Notes: generated by a model not told the origin, from the letters alone. Shown: positions 50,259-59,057, numbered from the stretch's first letter. The stretch is DNA of 61,517 nucleotides from Syntrophales bacterium (GCA_030654195.1 JAURXV010000037.1:1-61517); one strand, 5' to 3'. Made by a program: numbers and translations.

Positions 50259-51251
50259 ATGAAAATACCGAAACTGATCGTTTTTGATATGGACGGCGTC
50301 CTGATCGACGTCTCCGGCTCCTACCGAGAGACCGCTCGAAAAACGGCGAGGCTTTTTTTCGATGGGGCAAGGGGGTTCAGGAAACTGCCCGATCCGCTCT
50401 TCCCGCTGACGGACCTCGCCGAACTCAAACAGACCGGCAACCTGAACAACGACTGGGACCTGACCGCCCTGACCCTCCATCTCCTTTTTGCACTGGTCAA
50501 AACTCCCTCCGGCCGGTTATCGGCGGATGATTCCACCGGCCCTGAAGAGACGATTCACCGCTGCGACGTGTCGGATCTCGCCGATTTCCTGAACGCCTCT
50601 TCCCGCCCGCTGATGGAGCTTCTGGATCGTTACGGCAGGCGACACGACCCCTTCGTGACAAGCTGTTATCAGGGCGACGTCGATACCGGCAACCGAATCA
50701 AACGGATCTTTCAGGAGATCTATCTCGGCCCGTCCCTCTTCACGGCGCTGCATGGCGGACAGCCCCGCTTCTACCGAGGAGAAGGGCTGATCCATCGGGA
50801 AAGTCTGCTGATGGACCCGACCCTGCTTGCAGCTCTATCCAGGAATCACATCCTGGCCATCGCCACCGGCCGCCCGCGGGCGGAGGCCGATTTTCCGCTG
50901 GACCGTTTCGACCTGCGAAAATATTTTCAACTCGTGATCACGCTGGATGATTGCTCGCGGGAGGAAGAGAGGATCTTTACCGAGAGAGGCGAACGGATCT
51001 CTCTGAACAAACCCGATCCCTACATGCTCGACCGGATCCCCCGCCTGATCGGCAAAGGGTTCAGCGACTGTTACTACCTGGGAGACATGCCCGACGACAT
51101 GCAGGCGGCCCGGTTGTCCAAAACCGGTTACCGGGGGGTGGGGGTTGTTCTTTCCTCCGCCGATCGGGAAAATCTGCGCAAAGCGATGTTGCAGGCCGGG
51201 GCCGAACAGATCATCGACGATTACGCCGCCCTGCCCGGAATTTTCAGTTGA
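50259..51251 (+). CDS. HAD-superfamily hydrolase
   Basis: 330-residue HAD phosphatase-like protein. Motif I is LIVFDMDGVLIDVSGSY (nucleophile and acid aspartates at about 10 and 12), motif II Thr lies in LAIATGRPRAEADFPL, motif III Lys in LNKPDPYML, and motif IV in CYYLGDMPDDMQAA. An insertion of about 170 residues between motifs I and II forms a large cap with CDVSDLADFLN and SCYQGDVDTGNRI, larger than usual C1 caps. The ATG at 50259 is preferred over a longer frame. It is divergent from the GT4 operon and may dephosphorylate its product or intermediate. Confidence 0.8.
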   Translation: MKIPKLIVFDMDGVLIDVSGSYRETARKTARLFFDGARGFRKLPDPLFPLTDLAELKQTGNLNNDWDLTALTLHLLFALVKTPSGRLSADDSTGPEETIHRCDVSDLADFLNASSRPLMELLDRYGRRHDPFVTSCYQGDVDTGNRIKRIFQEIYLGPSLFTALHGGQPRFYRGEGLIHRESLLMDPTLLAALSRNHILAIATGRPRAEADFPLDRFDLRKYFQLVITLDDCSREEERIFTERGERISLNKPDPYMLDRIPRLIGKGFSDCYYLGDMPDDMQAARLSKTGYRGVGVVLSSADRENLRKAMLQAGAEQIIDDYAALPGIFS

Positions 51252-51256
51252 TCACG

Positions 51257-51358
51257 TCATTTTAAAATTTCGTGCGCCTTACTATCCCTCAACAACAGGC
51301 AAAGGCGGATGGCATCGGCCAACTCACGCTGGGTCAACCCCATCGGATTCAGGAATTC
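51257..51358 (-). pseudogene. HigA-type antitoxin fragment
   Basis: A leftward frame encodes EFLNPMGLTQRELADAI, the helix-turn-helix core typical of HigA antitoxins, then runs into unrelated residues and a TGA at 51257. The usual HPGEIL start and the recognition helix (VPxxRINEI) are missing, so only about 17 family residues remain. It lies in the gap between two convergent genes, and no toxin gene is beside it. Confidence 0.4.
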
Positions 51359-51492
51359 AAATTGAAAGGGCACTGCTATAAAAAAGCAAAAGACTCTTGA
51401 CACTACCGCCCTTTCGATCTGCATCGGCGACGGCACCTTGGGCCATGGGAAATTATTGTAAACAAGGTTGTTGGAGCATTATGCCATCCCGA

Positions 51493-52149
51493 TCAATAGG
51501 CCCAGTGAAAGATCCCCTTGCCGATAATGTTCATGATGATGGGAACGCTATAGATCAGACCGATCGCCCCAATTTTACGGCGGTCCGTTTTCATGCCGAG
51601 GACGAGGATGGTCGCCACGTAGAAATGGAAGTACCCGAAGAGGAAGATCAGCCAGACGCCGCCGAAGGAGAGATTCCAGAAGGGGTATTCCCAGACGAGG
51701 TGGCCGCCGATGTTCAGCATACATTCCACGAAAACGCAGAAGACCGAATAGGCGATCGCCCAGAACCAGCGGTTCGGAACTCCCAGGATCCTGACTTCCT
51801 TTTTTTCTTCAAGCGTATGGTAGTAGATGATCCCGGAGATCGCGAACATGAACATGATCTCGATGTTCCATCCGATCATGGTTCTCAAGGCCGTGTCGCC
51901 GGGGGTCGTCCAGAAGGCGGAATGGTTGGTGAAATGGAAGACCCAGCCGTTCCAGGTCTCGTTGAAGAAATCCATGCCGAAAACGGTAAGGCCGGCGAAG
52001 ATGGCGTTCCAGTTCCCGGTTTCTCGCGCTTTCTTCATTTCCGTCACGTAGATGTAGGTGATGATGGCCAGCAGAGGGATGATGTACCACTTGATCATGG
52101 TAAGGTCCCAAAGTCCGTTCAGGGCAGTCTGTGAAGCTTGCGTCGGCAT
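51493..52149 (-). CDS. Multi-pass membrane protein, unknown function
   Basis: 218-residue inner-membrane protein with six hydrophobic segments (about residues 20-35, 47-60, 92-108, 128-150, 155-180 and 193-212). It is rich in Trp, Phe and His, including FNETWNGWVFHFTNHSAFW, ECMLNIGGHLVWEYPFW and FGYFHFY. Several histidines and acidic residues near membrane edges could bind a cofactor or metal. I recognise no family. AAGGAGGT lies just before the ATG. It follows the flavoprotein gene by about 150 bases in the same direction and might be its membrane partner. Confidence 0.6.
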   Translation of the reverse strand: MPTQASQTALNGLWDLTMIKWYIIPLLAIITYIYVTEMKKARETGNWNAIFAGLTVFGMDFFNETWNGWVFHFTNHSAFWTTPGDTALRTMIGWNIEIMFMFAISGIIYYHTLEEKKEVRILGVPNRWFWAIAYSVFCVFVECMLNIGGHLVWEYPFWNLSFGGVWLIFLFGYFHFYVATILVLGMKTDRRKIGAIGLIYSVPIIMNIIGKGIFHWAY

Positions 52150-52299
52150 CGTCGCACCTCCTTATGGATTTGACGTCCCTTTTTCATTCATGGCCTTCAC
52201 GGCAAGGCGCAAATGCATATGATTGTAAATACTTATACTGAAGGCGTCCCTGCATGTTGATTTCGGTGATTACGATTTCTTCTCCTCCGGGATGATCGC

Positions 52300-54720
52300 C
52301 TAAATGAAAATCCTGCTACGCTCCGGATCGTACGGGGGCTTCGAAAGACGTGTGGCAGGGATCGCCTCCCGATACACCTCAATGGCAAAGCCGCCCGAAT
52401 CATCCGCATCCGCGGCAGACAGGTAACCTAAAGCGATCGTCTTCCCCACCGTATGGCCATAGCCGCCGCTGGAGACCGCCCCGACGACCTTTTCCCGACG
52501 GGTGATCGTCTCTCCGCCGGTAAGCAGGATCGGCCGGTCAGTATCCAGCGTGAAGGTGCAGAGCTTCCACTTCGGTCCCCCCTGCTTGATCTTCAAAAGC
52601 GCCTCCCGACCCTTGAAGGGTCCCTTGTCGAGATGGACGGCAAAACCGATCCCGGCGTCGTAGGGACTGTAGTCCGGAGAGACCTCGGCGCCCCAGTAGC
52701 AGTACCCCTTCTCCAGCCGGAGCGAGTCGATCGCCCGGTATCCGGCGTTGCGGATGCCGAGGTCCCGGCCGGCCTCCCAGAGGCTCTCGTACAGATGGGG
52801 GGCATATTCCGGCGGCATGTATAGCTCGTAGCCCAGTTCGCCGATGTAGGTCACCCGGATCGCCAGCACCGGGGCATAGCCGATGACGACCTCCCGGCAT
52901 TGACCAAAGGCGAACCCTTCGTTGCTGAAGTCGTCGTCGGAGAGACGCATCAGGAGTTCCCGGGAGAGGGGCCCGCAGACGTTGATCATCGCGAAAGAGG
53001 AAGTCACATCACGAAGCGAAACCGAACCGTCCTTCGGCAGATGTCTTTTAAGCCACATGAAATCGTGGACACCAAAGGCGGTGCCGGTGATCACAAAGAA
53101 GCGGTCTTTTGCCAGGCGCGAGATGGTGATGTCCGCCTCGATCCCGCCCCGGTCGTTGCAGAGCTGGGTATAGACAGTTGATCCCACGGGCCTGTCCACA
53201 TTGCCCGCCGCCATTTCGTTCAGAAAGGGCAGCGTTCCGGATCCGGCCACCTCGAACTTGCTGAACGAGGATTGGTCGATCAGGACCACCGCCTCCCGGG
53301 CCGCCCGATGCTCGGCGGCCACGTGGTCGAACCAGTTCGGAATCCCGAAGGTGGGTACGTCCTCGGGCGCCACCCCTGGCGGGGCGAACCAGTTGGCCCT
53401 TTCCCAGCCGTATTTCGCGCCATAAACGGCCCCGTTTGCCTTGAGCAAATAGTAGAGCGGAGAGCGCCGCACTCCCCGGGCCGAATCGTGCTCCTCATTA
53501 GGCCAGGAGATGGTGTAATGTTTGCCGTAGATCTCCTTGGTCCGTTCGACATTGTACCGGAGACTCCGGTGATACGGGCCGAAGCGGCGGATATCGAGGG
53601 GCCAGATGTTCAGGCTCGGTTCCCCCTCTGCGATCCATTCGGCCACCATCCGCCCGGCCCCGCCGCCGGCGGCGATCCCGAAGGCATTGAAGCCGACGGC
53701 GACAAAACAATTTTCCAGCTCCGGCGCCGGTCCCAGCATGCAGTTGCCGTCGGGGGTGAATGCCTCCGGTCCGTTGATTAGGCGCGCGATCCCGGCCGTA
53801 CCGAGGCAGGGCGTCCGCTTGACGGCTGCCTGGGAAATGGACTCGAAATGATCGAAATCCGGCTCTAACAGTTCCTGGGTGAAGCCCTGGGGAATTCCAT
53901 GGATCGCCCAGGGGATGCCGTCCCGTTCGTAACCGCCCATGACGAGCCCCCCGACCTCCTCCTTGTAGTAGAGAAGGCTGTCCTTGTCCCGCAGCGTCGG
54001 CAGACCCGGCGGCAGCCCCTCGATCGCCTCGGTCACCAGGTACTGGTGCTGAAACGGAACCAGAGGGATATTGACGCCCATCATCCGGCCGATCTCGCGG
54101 CCCCACATCCCCGCCGCATTGACGACCGTTTCGCACCGGATCGTCCCCCGATCGGTCACGACGGCGCTAATGCGGTTGTCCCGGATTTCGAAACCGGTGA
54201 CGCGGGTTTTCTGTTCCACCGTGGCGCCCCGGTTCACCGCCCCTTTGGCCAGCGCCATGGTGAGTCCGCTCGGATCCGCCTGGCCGTCGGAGGGCATGAA
54301 GGCCGCGCCGATGATCCCTTCCATATCGAGGATCGGGAAGATCTTCAGCGCCTCGGAAGGCGTGATCATGTGCATTTCCAAGCCGAAACTGCGTGCCGTG
54401 GTGGCCCCTTTCTTCAGTTCGAAGAGCCGCTCCTCCGTGCAGGCCAGATGGAGACAGCCGCAACGCTTCCAGCCGGTGGTCAGTCCCGTTTCCGCCTCCA
54501 GCGTCTCGTAGAGGCTGACGCTGTGCTGAAGCATCCTCGTTACATTCCGGTGGGAACGGAGCTGTCCCACGAGGCCCGCCGCATGCCAGGTGGAACCGCT
54601 GGTCAACTCGCCCTTTTCAAGAATGAGCACATCCTTCCATCCCAGTTTTGTCAGATGATAGGCAATGCTGCATCCCACGATGCCGCCGCCGATAATGACA
54701 ACCTGTGCACTGTCGCGCAT
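52300..54720 (-). CDS. Dimethylglycine/sarcosine dehydrogenase-like FAD-GcvT flavoprotein
   Basis: 806-residue enzyme with an N-terminal DAO oxidoreductase (residues 1-380) and C-terminal FAO_M and GcvT folate domains (385-800). The FAD dinucleotide site is VVIIGGGIVGCSIAYHLTKLG. TSGSTWHAAGLVGQLR contains the histidine that binds FAD covalently in dimethylglycine dehydrogenase. The GcvT part has GPLSRELLMRLSD and YIGELGYELYMP. In the family, N-methyl groups of dimethylglycine or sarcosine are oxidised and passed to tetrahydrofolate while electrons go to ETF. The etfBA genes directly upstream support this. AAGGAG precedes the ATG. The exact amine is unknown. Confidence 0.88.
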   Translation of the reverse strand: MRDSAQVVIIGGGIVGCSIAYHLTKLGWKDVLILEKGELTSGSTWHAAGLVGQLRSHRNVTRMLQHSVSLYETLEAETGLTTGWKRCGCLHLACTEERLFELKKGATTARSFGLEMHMITPSEALKIFPILDMEGIIGAAFMPSDGQADPSGLTMALAKGAVNRGATVEQKTRVTGFEIRDNRISAVVTDRGTIRCETVVNAAGMWGREIGRMMGVNIPLVPFQHQYLVTEAIEGLPPGLPTLRDKDSLLYYKEEVGGLVMGGYERDGIPWAIHGIPQGFTQELLEPDFDHFESISQAAVKRTPCLGTAGIARLINGPEAFTPDGNCMLGPAPELENCFVAVGFNAFGIAAGGGAGRMVAEWIAEGEPSLNIWPLDIRRFGPYHRSLRYNVERTKEIYGKHYTISWPNEEHDSARGVRRSPLYYLLKANGAVYGAKYGWERANWFAPPGVAPEDVPTFGIPNWFDHVAAEHRAAREAVVLIDQSSFSKFEVAGSGTLPFLNEMAAGNVDRPVGSTVYTQLCNDRGGIEADITISRLAKDRFFVITGTAFGVHDFMWLKRHLPKDGSVSLRDVTSSFAMINVCGPLSRELLMRLSDDDFSNEGFAFGQCREVVIGYAPVLAIRVTYIGELGYELYMPPEYAPHLYESLWEAGRDLGIRNAGYRAIDSLRLEKGYCYWGAEVSPDYSPYDAGIGFAVHLDKGPFKGREALLKIKQGGPKWKLCTFTLDTDRPILLTGGETITRREKVVGAVSSGGYGHTVGKTIALGYLSAADADDSGGFAIEVYREAIPATRLSKPPYDPERSRIFI

Positions 54721-54775
54721 GATTCACTCCTTTGACTGTGAAGTAACGTTGCAAGGATAACGGTTGATCTCCGGC

Positions 54776-55735
54776 TCACTTCGCTTGAGCAGGAGCGAGC
54801 GCCCTCGTCAGGGCGGGGACAACCTCGAAAAGATCGCCGAGGAGGCCGTAATCGCATTTTTGGAAAATGGGCGCATCGAGATCGTTGTTTACGGCCACAA
54901 TCACCTTGGCCGTCTTCATGCCCGCGAAATGCTGAACGGAACCGGAAATTCCGCAGGCGATGTAGAGCCTTGGGCTGACCGTTTTGCCGGTCTGGCCGAC
55001 CTGCAGCGCGTGGGACGCGAAGCCGGCGTCCACGGCGGCTCGAGAGGCGCCGACCGCCGCCCCGAGAACGGATGCGCACTCTTTCAGGATCCGGAAGTTT
55101 TCCGCGGAGCCGACGGCGCGTCCGCCGGAGATGATGATCTCGGCTTCGGAGACATCCGGTCCCCCGGAGGAACCCTGCTTGACCTCCCGGATCACCAGCC
55201 GTTTCGAGGTCGGGACCGGGGCTTCGTATAGGACGATATCGCCGTGCCTGGGGTCGATCTTTTCGGGGAAGATGTTGGGGCGGATCCCCAGTATCCAGGG
55301 TCGACCGTTCAGACGGAGGGTTGCCGTCGTCTTCCCGGAGAAGTGGGATTTCCGGACGGTTCCTGAGGGAAAATCGATATCCAGGCAGTCCAGAACCAAC
55401 GGCGCTCCCGCAATCGATGCGATCCGGGCAAGTAGATCCCTTCCGGCCTGGCCGGACACCCCGAGGAGCGCGTCGAGCTGGAAACGATCGATCGCCGCGG
55501 CCAGAGCGGCGGCCTGTACATCCGGAAAGGGACTGATATCCGCCTCCGGCGTCCGGATCGTCACGATCCGGTCCGCGCCGTATTGGCGCAATACCCCGTG
55601 ACAGGCCTCCGCGTTCGGCTCAGGCAGCAGGGCATATACCTCCCCCGGGTCCCGCCTGGCCGCGGCCAGGGCGCCCAGGGTGGTTTTTTTGACCTCTCCT
55701 CCCTTAGCCTCGATAAGAACGCCGATCCTCGCCAT
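54776..55735 (-). CDS. etfA: Electron transfer flavoprotein alpha subunit
   Basis: 319-residue FAD-binding subunit. The C-terminal FAD domain is complete: SGGRAVGSAENFRIL, GASRAAVDAGF, QVGQTGKTVSPRLYIACGIS and VAVNNDLDAPIFQ. It lies between etfB (22-base gap) and the dimethylglycine-dehydrogenase-like gene (55-base gap), so it should accept electrons from that enzyme. Whether it bifurcates electrons cannot be read from sequence by eye. Confidence 0.95.
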   Translation of the reverse strand: MARIGVLIEAKGGEVKKTTLGALAAARRDPGEVYALLPEPNAEACHGVLRQYGADRIVTIRTPEADISPFPDVQAAALAAAIDRFQLDALLGVSGQAGRDLLARIASIAGAPLVLDCLDIDFPSGTVRKSHFSGKTTATLRLNGRPWILGIRPNIFPEKIDPRHGDIVLYEAPVPTSKRLVIREVKQGSSGGPDVSEAEIIISGGRAVGSAENFRILKECASVLGAAVGASRAAVDAGFASHALQVGQTGKTVSPRLYIACGISGSVQHFAGMKTAKVIVAVNNDLDAPIFQKCDYGLLGDLFEVVPALTRALAPAQAK

Positions 55736-55757
55736 AGCCCCCGAGCCTCTTTCTCCT

Positions 55758-56528
55758 CTATAGAACCCCTGCCTCTTCCCGGAGCAGGCGCAGAAGCTCC
55801 CGTACCATCTTTTCCGGATCCCCCTCCAGGATAGTCCCCCGGCCCCGGTCGGGCGCCGCTTGAAGCCCGAGGAGCTCCACCGTTGGAATGGGAGGAGGAA
55901 AGCCGAGATCGGCCTGGGGGATCACCCGGATCTCCTTCTTCTTCGCCTTCATCATATCGGGAAGGGTGGGACAGCGCGGCTGGTTCAACCCTTTGGCTGC
56001 ACCGACGACGCAGGGCGTCGTCATCTCGATCACCTCGCGGACGTCCGCTTCGATTTCCCGCTCCACGGTGACCCGGCCTTCGACCATCGAAAAAGTCACC
56101 ACATTGACGGCCACGGGCATATCGAAGAGTACCCCCAACCGGTAGGGGATCTGCATCCCCTCTGTGTCGACCGATTGCCGGCCGGTCAGGATCAGGTCCG
56201 GAAAACCGTCCAGAGAAATGGCCCGGTAGAGGAGGCGTCCCGTCTCGACGCTGTCCGTAAAATAGGCGTCCGTCTTCACGAGAATCGACCGGTCGGCGCC
56301 CATGGCGAGGGCCGTCCGCAACGTGGAGGTCGCAACCTCCTTTCCGACCGTGACCGCAATGACCTCGGCTCCGGAGCCGCTTTCCCGGATCCGGAGGGCC
56401 TGCTCCAAGGCGTACTCGTCGTAGGGATTCATGATGAACTTGACGGTCTCATCAAAAGCCGTCCCGCCCAGCGGTCTGATGTTTGCCGCGGTGTCGGGCA
56501 CATGCTTTACGCAGACGTAGATCTTCAC
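55758..56528 (-). CDS. etfB: Electron transfer flavoprotein beta subunit
   Basis: 256-residue partner of EtfA. Typical segments are IYVCVKHVPDTAANIRP, MNPYDEYALEQALRIRE, the nucleotide-binding VGKEVATSTLRTALAMGADRSI, ILTGRQSVDTEGMQIPYRLG and the recognition-loop-like PCVVGAAKGLNQPRCPTLPDMMKAKKKEI near residues 170-200. The last stretch is the docking loop that contacts partner dehydrogenases. It is the first gene of etfB-etfA-flavoprotein. Repeats occupy its upstream gap. Confidence 0.95.
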   Translation of the reverse strand: MKIYVCVKHVPDTAANIRPLGGTAFDETVKFIMNPYDEYALEQALRIRESGSGAEVIAVTVGKEVATSTLRTALAMGADRSILVKTDAYFTDSVETGRLLYRAISLDGFPDLILTGRQSVDTEGMQIPYRLGVLFDMPVAVNVVTFSMVEGRVTVEREIEADVREVIEMTTPCVVGAAKGLNQPRCPTLPDMMKAKKKEIRVIPQADLGFPPPIPTVELLGLQAAPDRGRGTILEGDPEKMVRELLRLLREEAGVL

Positions 56529-56576
56529 TATGACGAAACCTGCATCTTTGACGCCCCGGTATAAAGTCCAAAATCT

Positions 56577-56640
56577 CCTCCCCCTTGACGGGGGTAAACA
56601 ATCTTCCCTCCCCCTTGACGGGGGAGGGTTAGGGTGGGGG
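56577..56640. repeat. CCTCCCCCTTGA repeat, second locus
   Basis: Two tandem units with the same CCTCCCCC TTGAC GGGGG core as at 24061-24196, the second continuing into the same G-rich tail. The joining segment (TAAACAATCTT) is a variant of TTAATAATCTT in the first array. It lies in the gap between etfB and the aminotransferase. Confidence 0.8.
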
Positions 56641-56685
56641 CGAAAAGGGATTGTATTTCCGTGAATGATTTCCCCCTCCCCTTAA

Positions 56686-56708
56686 TCCCCTCCCACCAGG
56701 GGAGGGGA
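56686..56708. repeat. TCCCCTCCC hairpin
   Basis: Inverted repeat with 9-base arms (TCCCCTCCC and GGGAGGGGA) and a 5-base loop, 30 bases before the aminotransferase stop. Related in composition to the preceding repeat. No T-run follows, so it is not an obvious terminator. Confidence 0.55.
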
Positions 56709-56738
56709 AATTTCACTTGTAATACGAGAGCTACGTCT

Positions 56739-57833
56739 TTACCGCTTGCCGAAATAGTTCCGGACAAAACGGACGAACCGCTCGTTTTCCTCGTCCACGC
56801 CGGGCGTGACCCGGAAGTAGCCGTCCCGGCCGTGGATCGGATTGATCTTTTTCAAAAAGATCTTTTCCATTTCCAATCCCGCCGCCAGGATCTCGGCGGT
56901 GGTCTTGCCGGTCATGGTGGCGTCGATCAGCATGTAGTTGCCGTGCGCCGGATAAGGCTTAAGCCCAACCTTGACCAGTTCCTCGGTGAAAACCGCCATC
57001 CAGCGGTTGTTATGCTTCACCTTCGCGGCGACCTCCCCGGGATTGTCCAGGATCGCCTCCGCGGCCGCCATCGCCATCAGGCTTACGTTCCACGGCAGGA
57101 ACATGGCGTTGAAGGCTTTGACCATTTCCTCCGTTCCCACCACGTACCCGAACCGGATCCCGGCGAAGCCGTAGGCCTTCGAAAAGGTGTGGGAGAGGAA
57201 GACCTGGGGATATTTCTGAAGCAGGAAGTCTTTGGAGGGGATCTCCGGATGGTAGTCCAGATAAGCCTCATCGATGCACAGCGGGATCCCGGTTTCGCAG
57301 AAACGGATCAGGTCCTTGTCGTCGATGAAGATGCCCGTCGGGTTGTTGGGGTTGATAACGAGCATCAGCTTGGTCTTGGGGGTGATCGCCTTGAGCATGC
57401 CGTCCACATCGTACTGGAAATCCTCTTTCCTGAGCGGAACCGAGACCACCTTCCCGCCCGCCAGCTCCGCCCGTGGCGGGAAGAGCTCGAAGGTGGGCGT
57501 GGAGATGATGAACTCATCGCCGGGCTGGAGGAAGATCCGCATCATGCAATCGATGATCTCCGATGAACCGTTGCAGAGGCCGATATTGTCCGGTCCCAGG
57601 TTGTGCAACTTACCCAGCTTGGTCCGCAACCGCAGCATGCTGTCCGGATAGCGGTTACCTTTGGAAAGGATATCCGTCACCGCCCGGATCACCTTCTCGG
57701 ACGGGGGTAGCGGGTTTTCATTGAGCATCAGGCGACCGTAATCGGGATTTGCCCAGGCCTTATCCAGAATGCCTGTATTGTATTCTCGCGCGGTGGTCAA
57801 CCATGGCACAAACCAATCTTTTAACTGCTTCAT
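56739..57833 (-). CDS. HisC-like class I/II aminotransferase
   Basis: 364-residue fold-type I PLP enzyme resembling histidinol-phosphate aminotransferase and threonine-phosphate decarboxylase (CobD). It has LMLNENPLPPSEKVI, LCNGSSEIIDCMMRIFL, VINPNNPTGIFI, the Asp-Tyr pair in CIDEAYLDY and the Schiff-base lysine in SHTFSKAYGFAGIRFGYVVG (about residue 215), with the C-terminal arginine in GYFRVTPG. It begins 18 bases after the transaldolase stop. No other histidine-pathway genes are here, so a different amino-phosphate or amino-sugar-like substrate linked to transaldolase chemistry is possible. Confidence 0.85.
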   Translation of the reverse strand: MKQLKDWFVPWLTTAREYNTGILDKAWANPDYGRLMLNENPLPPSEKVIRAVTDILSKGNRYPDSMLRLRTKLGKLHNLGPDNIGLCNGSSEIIDCMMRIFLQPGDEFIISTPTFELFPPRAELAGGKVVSVPLRKEDFQYDVDGMLKAITPKTKLMLVINPNNPTGIFIDDKDLIRFCETGIPLCIDEAYLDYHPEIPSKDFLLQKYPQVFLSHTFSKAYGFAGIRFGYVVGTEEMVKAFNAMFLPWNVSLMAMAAAEAILDNPGEVAAKVKHNNRWMAVFTEELVKVGLKPYPAHGNYMLIDATMTGKTTAEILAAGLEMEKIFLKKINPIHGRDGYFRVTPGVDEENERFVRFVRNYFGKR

Positions 57834-57851
57834 CTCTCTCTCCTTTCATCG

Positions 57852-59057
57852 CTAACGTGAGAAATCTGCAATGCACTTTCCCGCAAATTCCACCATATCG
57901 TCGGTAGCTTTCGAAAACTGCTGCGCCGTCTTCACCAGCGATGGATGGGCGTTGTACTCATCCCGGGCATAGCCGTCCTCCGCGTAGGCCCTTTCGAAAT
58001 AGGGTACGCGCAGCAGCTTATCCAGCACATCCTTCGGTATCTCATGATCGATGCGGTCCTTTATAAAATGGATGTTTTCCTGTCCCGGAAAATGGATCAC
58101 CTCATCAATGAAAGTTGGCGGACAGGTGACCACGATGTTTGCACCCGCCTTTTCCTCCAGATGCCAAAGCCTCAGCGCGCCATCCACGGTCGGTCCGACA
58201 CGCAGGGAGCAGGAGAGGAGCTTGCTCGGATAGTTGTTCTTCTTGAGCAGCCGGTAGGCCTTCTTGAAGATGGCCAATTCCGCCAGACGGACATCCCCCT
58301 CGGAAAGCTCGATTCCCTTTTCCGTTCCGAAATCCCTCAATCCGCCCAAGTCGCCGTAGCGGGCTTCCATGTGGGTGATTATGGATCGCCAGCGCGAAAG
58401 ATCTACATGATTCGCCTTGGCCTTTTCCAGCCCCTTCTGCACGGACCTGGCGCAGTCCATCAATTGCGGCAACACAAACGTCAGGGTATTGTTGGTGGCA
58501 ATCCCGCGGGAAGTCAGCTCCTCAATGACCTCGTATCCCTCCTTTGTGCCCGGCACCTTGATCATCACGTTGGGATTGATCGCAGCAAGTTCCGCGGCCT
58601 GCTTCAACATGGTCTCCTTGTCGAAGGACTTCCGCGGATCCACCTGTCCGGACAGGAAGCCCTCGCGAAAGTTTGTCTTTTCAAACAGCGGCAGGAACAT
58701 ATCGGAGCCCCGTTTCACGACCTCCTTGTAAAGAAGCCAGAAGAGGGACTCTTTATCGATCCCGGGATTTTTCTTTATAATGCCGAAGGTCACGTCTTTC
58801 CAATACGGCTCATCATCCTTGATGGCCTGGAGAGAGAGGGAGGGGTTGGTCGTGACGCCCCGGAAAAGCGACTCCTCAGGATTCTCCGTATTGTACATCC
58901 GGCCAAATTGGCGCTTCAGCGTCTGCTGATCCCCCGCATCCGCCTTGGCAAGTAACTTCCGACACCAGTTCTTGAAAATCACCGGGGATGAATCCCACCA
59001 GATCTCCATGCCGGGACTCACCTGAACCAGCGCCTCCAACAAGTTATTTTCCCTCAT
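57852..59057 (-). CDS. Transaldolase-family protein
   Basis: About 401-residue TIM-barrel aldolase of the transaldolase family. Family motifs are FRGVTTNPSLSLQAI, VMIKVPGTKEGYEVIEELTS with the Schiff-base lysine, and GIATNNTLTFVLPQ. It is longer than the 215- to 330-residue forms and carries extra segments around KKNPGIDKESLFWLLYKEV and an extended C-terminus, so it belongs to a less-studied subgroup. The ATG at 59057 has GGGGGAT 4 bases upstream; a longer frame to 59111 lacks a site. It is transcribed with the aminotransferase. Its sugar substrate is unknown. Confidence 0.82.
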   Translation of the reverse strand: MRENNLLEALVQVSPGMEIWWDSSPVIFKNWCRKLLAKADAGDQQTLKRQFGRMYNTENPEESLFRGVTTNPSLSLQAIKDDEPYWKDVTFGIIKKNPGIDKESLFWLLYKEVVKRGSDMFLPLFEKTNFREGFLSGQVDPRKSFDKETMLKQAAELAAINPNVMIKVPGTKEGYEVIEELTSRGIATNNTLTFVLPQLMDCARSVQKGLEKAKANHVDLSRWRSIITHMEARYGDLGGLRDFGTEKGIELSEGDVRLAELAIFKKAYRLLKKNNYPSKLLSCSLRVGPTVDGALRLWHLEEKAGANIVVTCPPTFIDEVIHFPGQENIHFIKDRIDHEIPKDVLDKLLRVPYFERAYAEDGYARDEYNAHPSLVKTAQQFSKATDDMVEFAGKCIADFSR

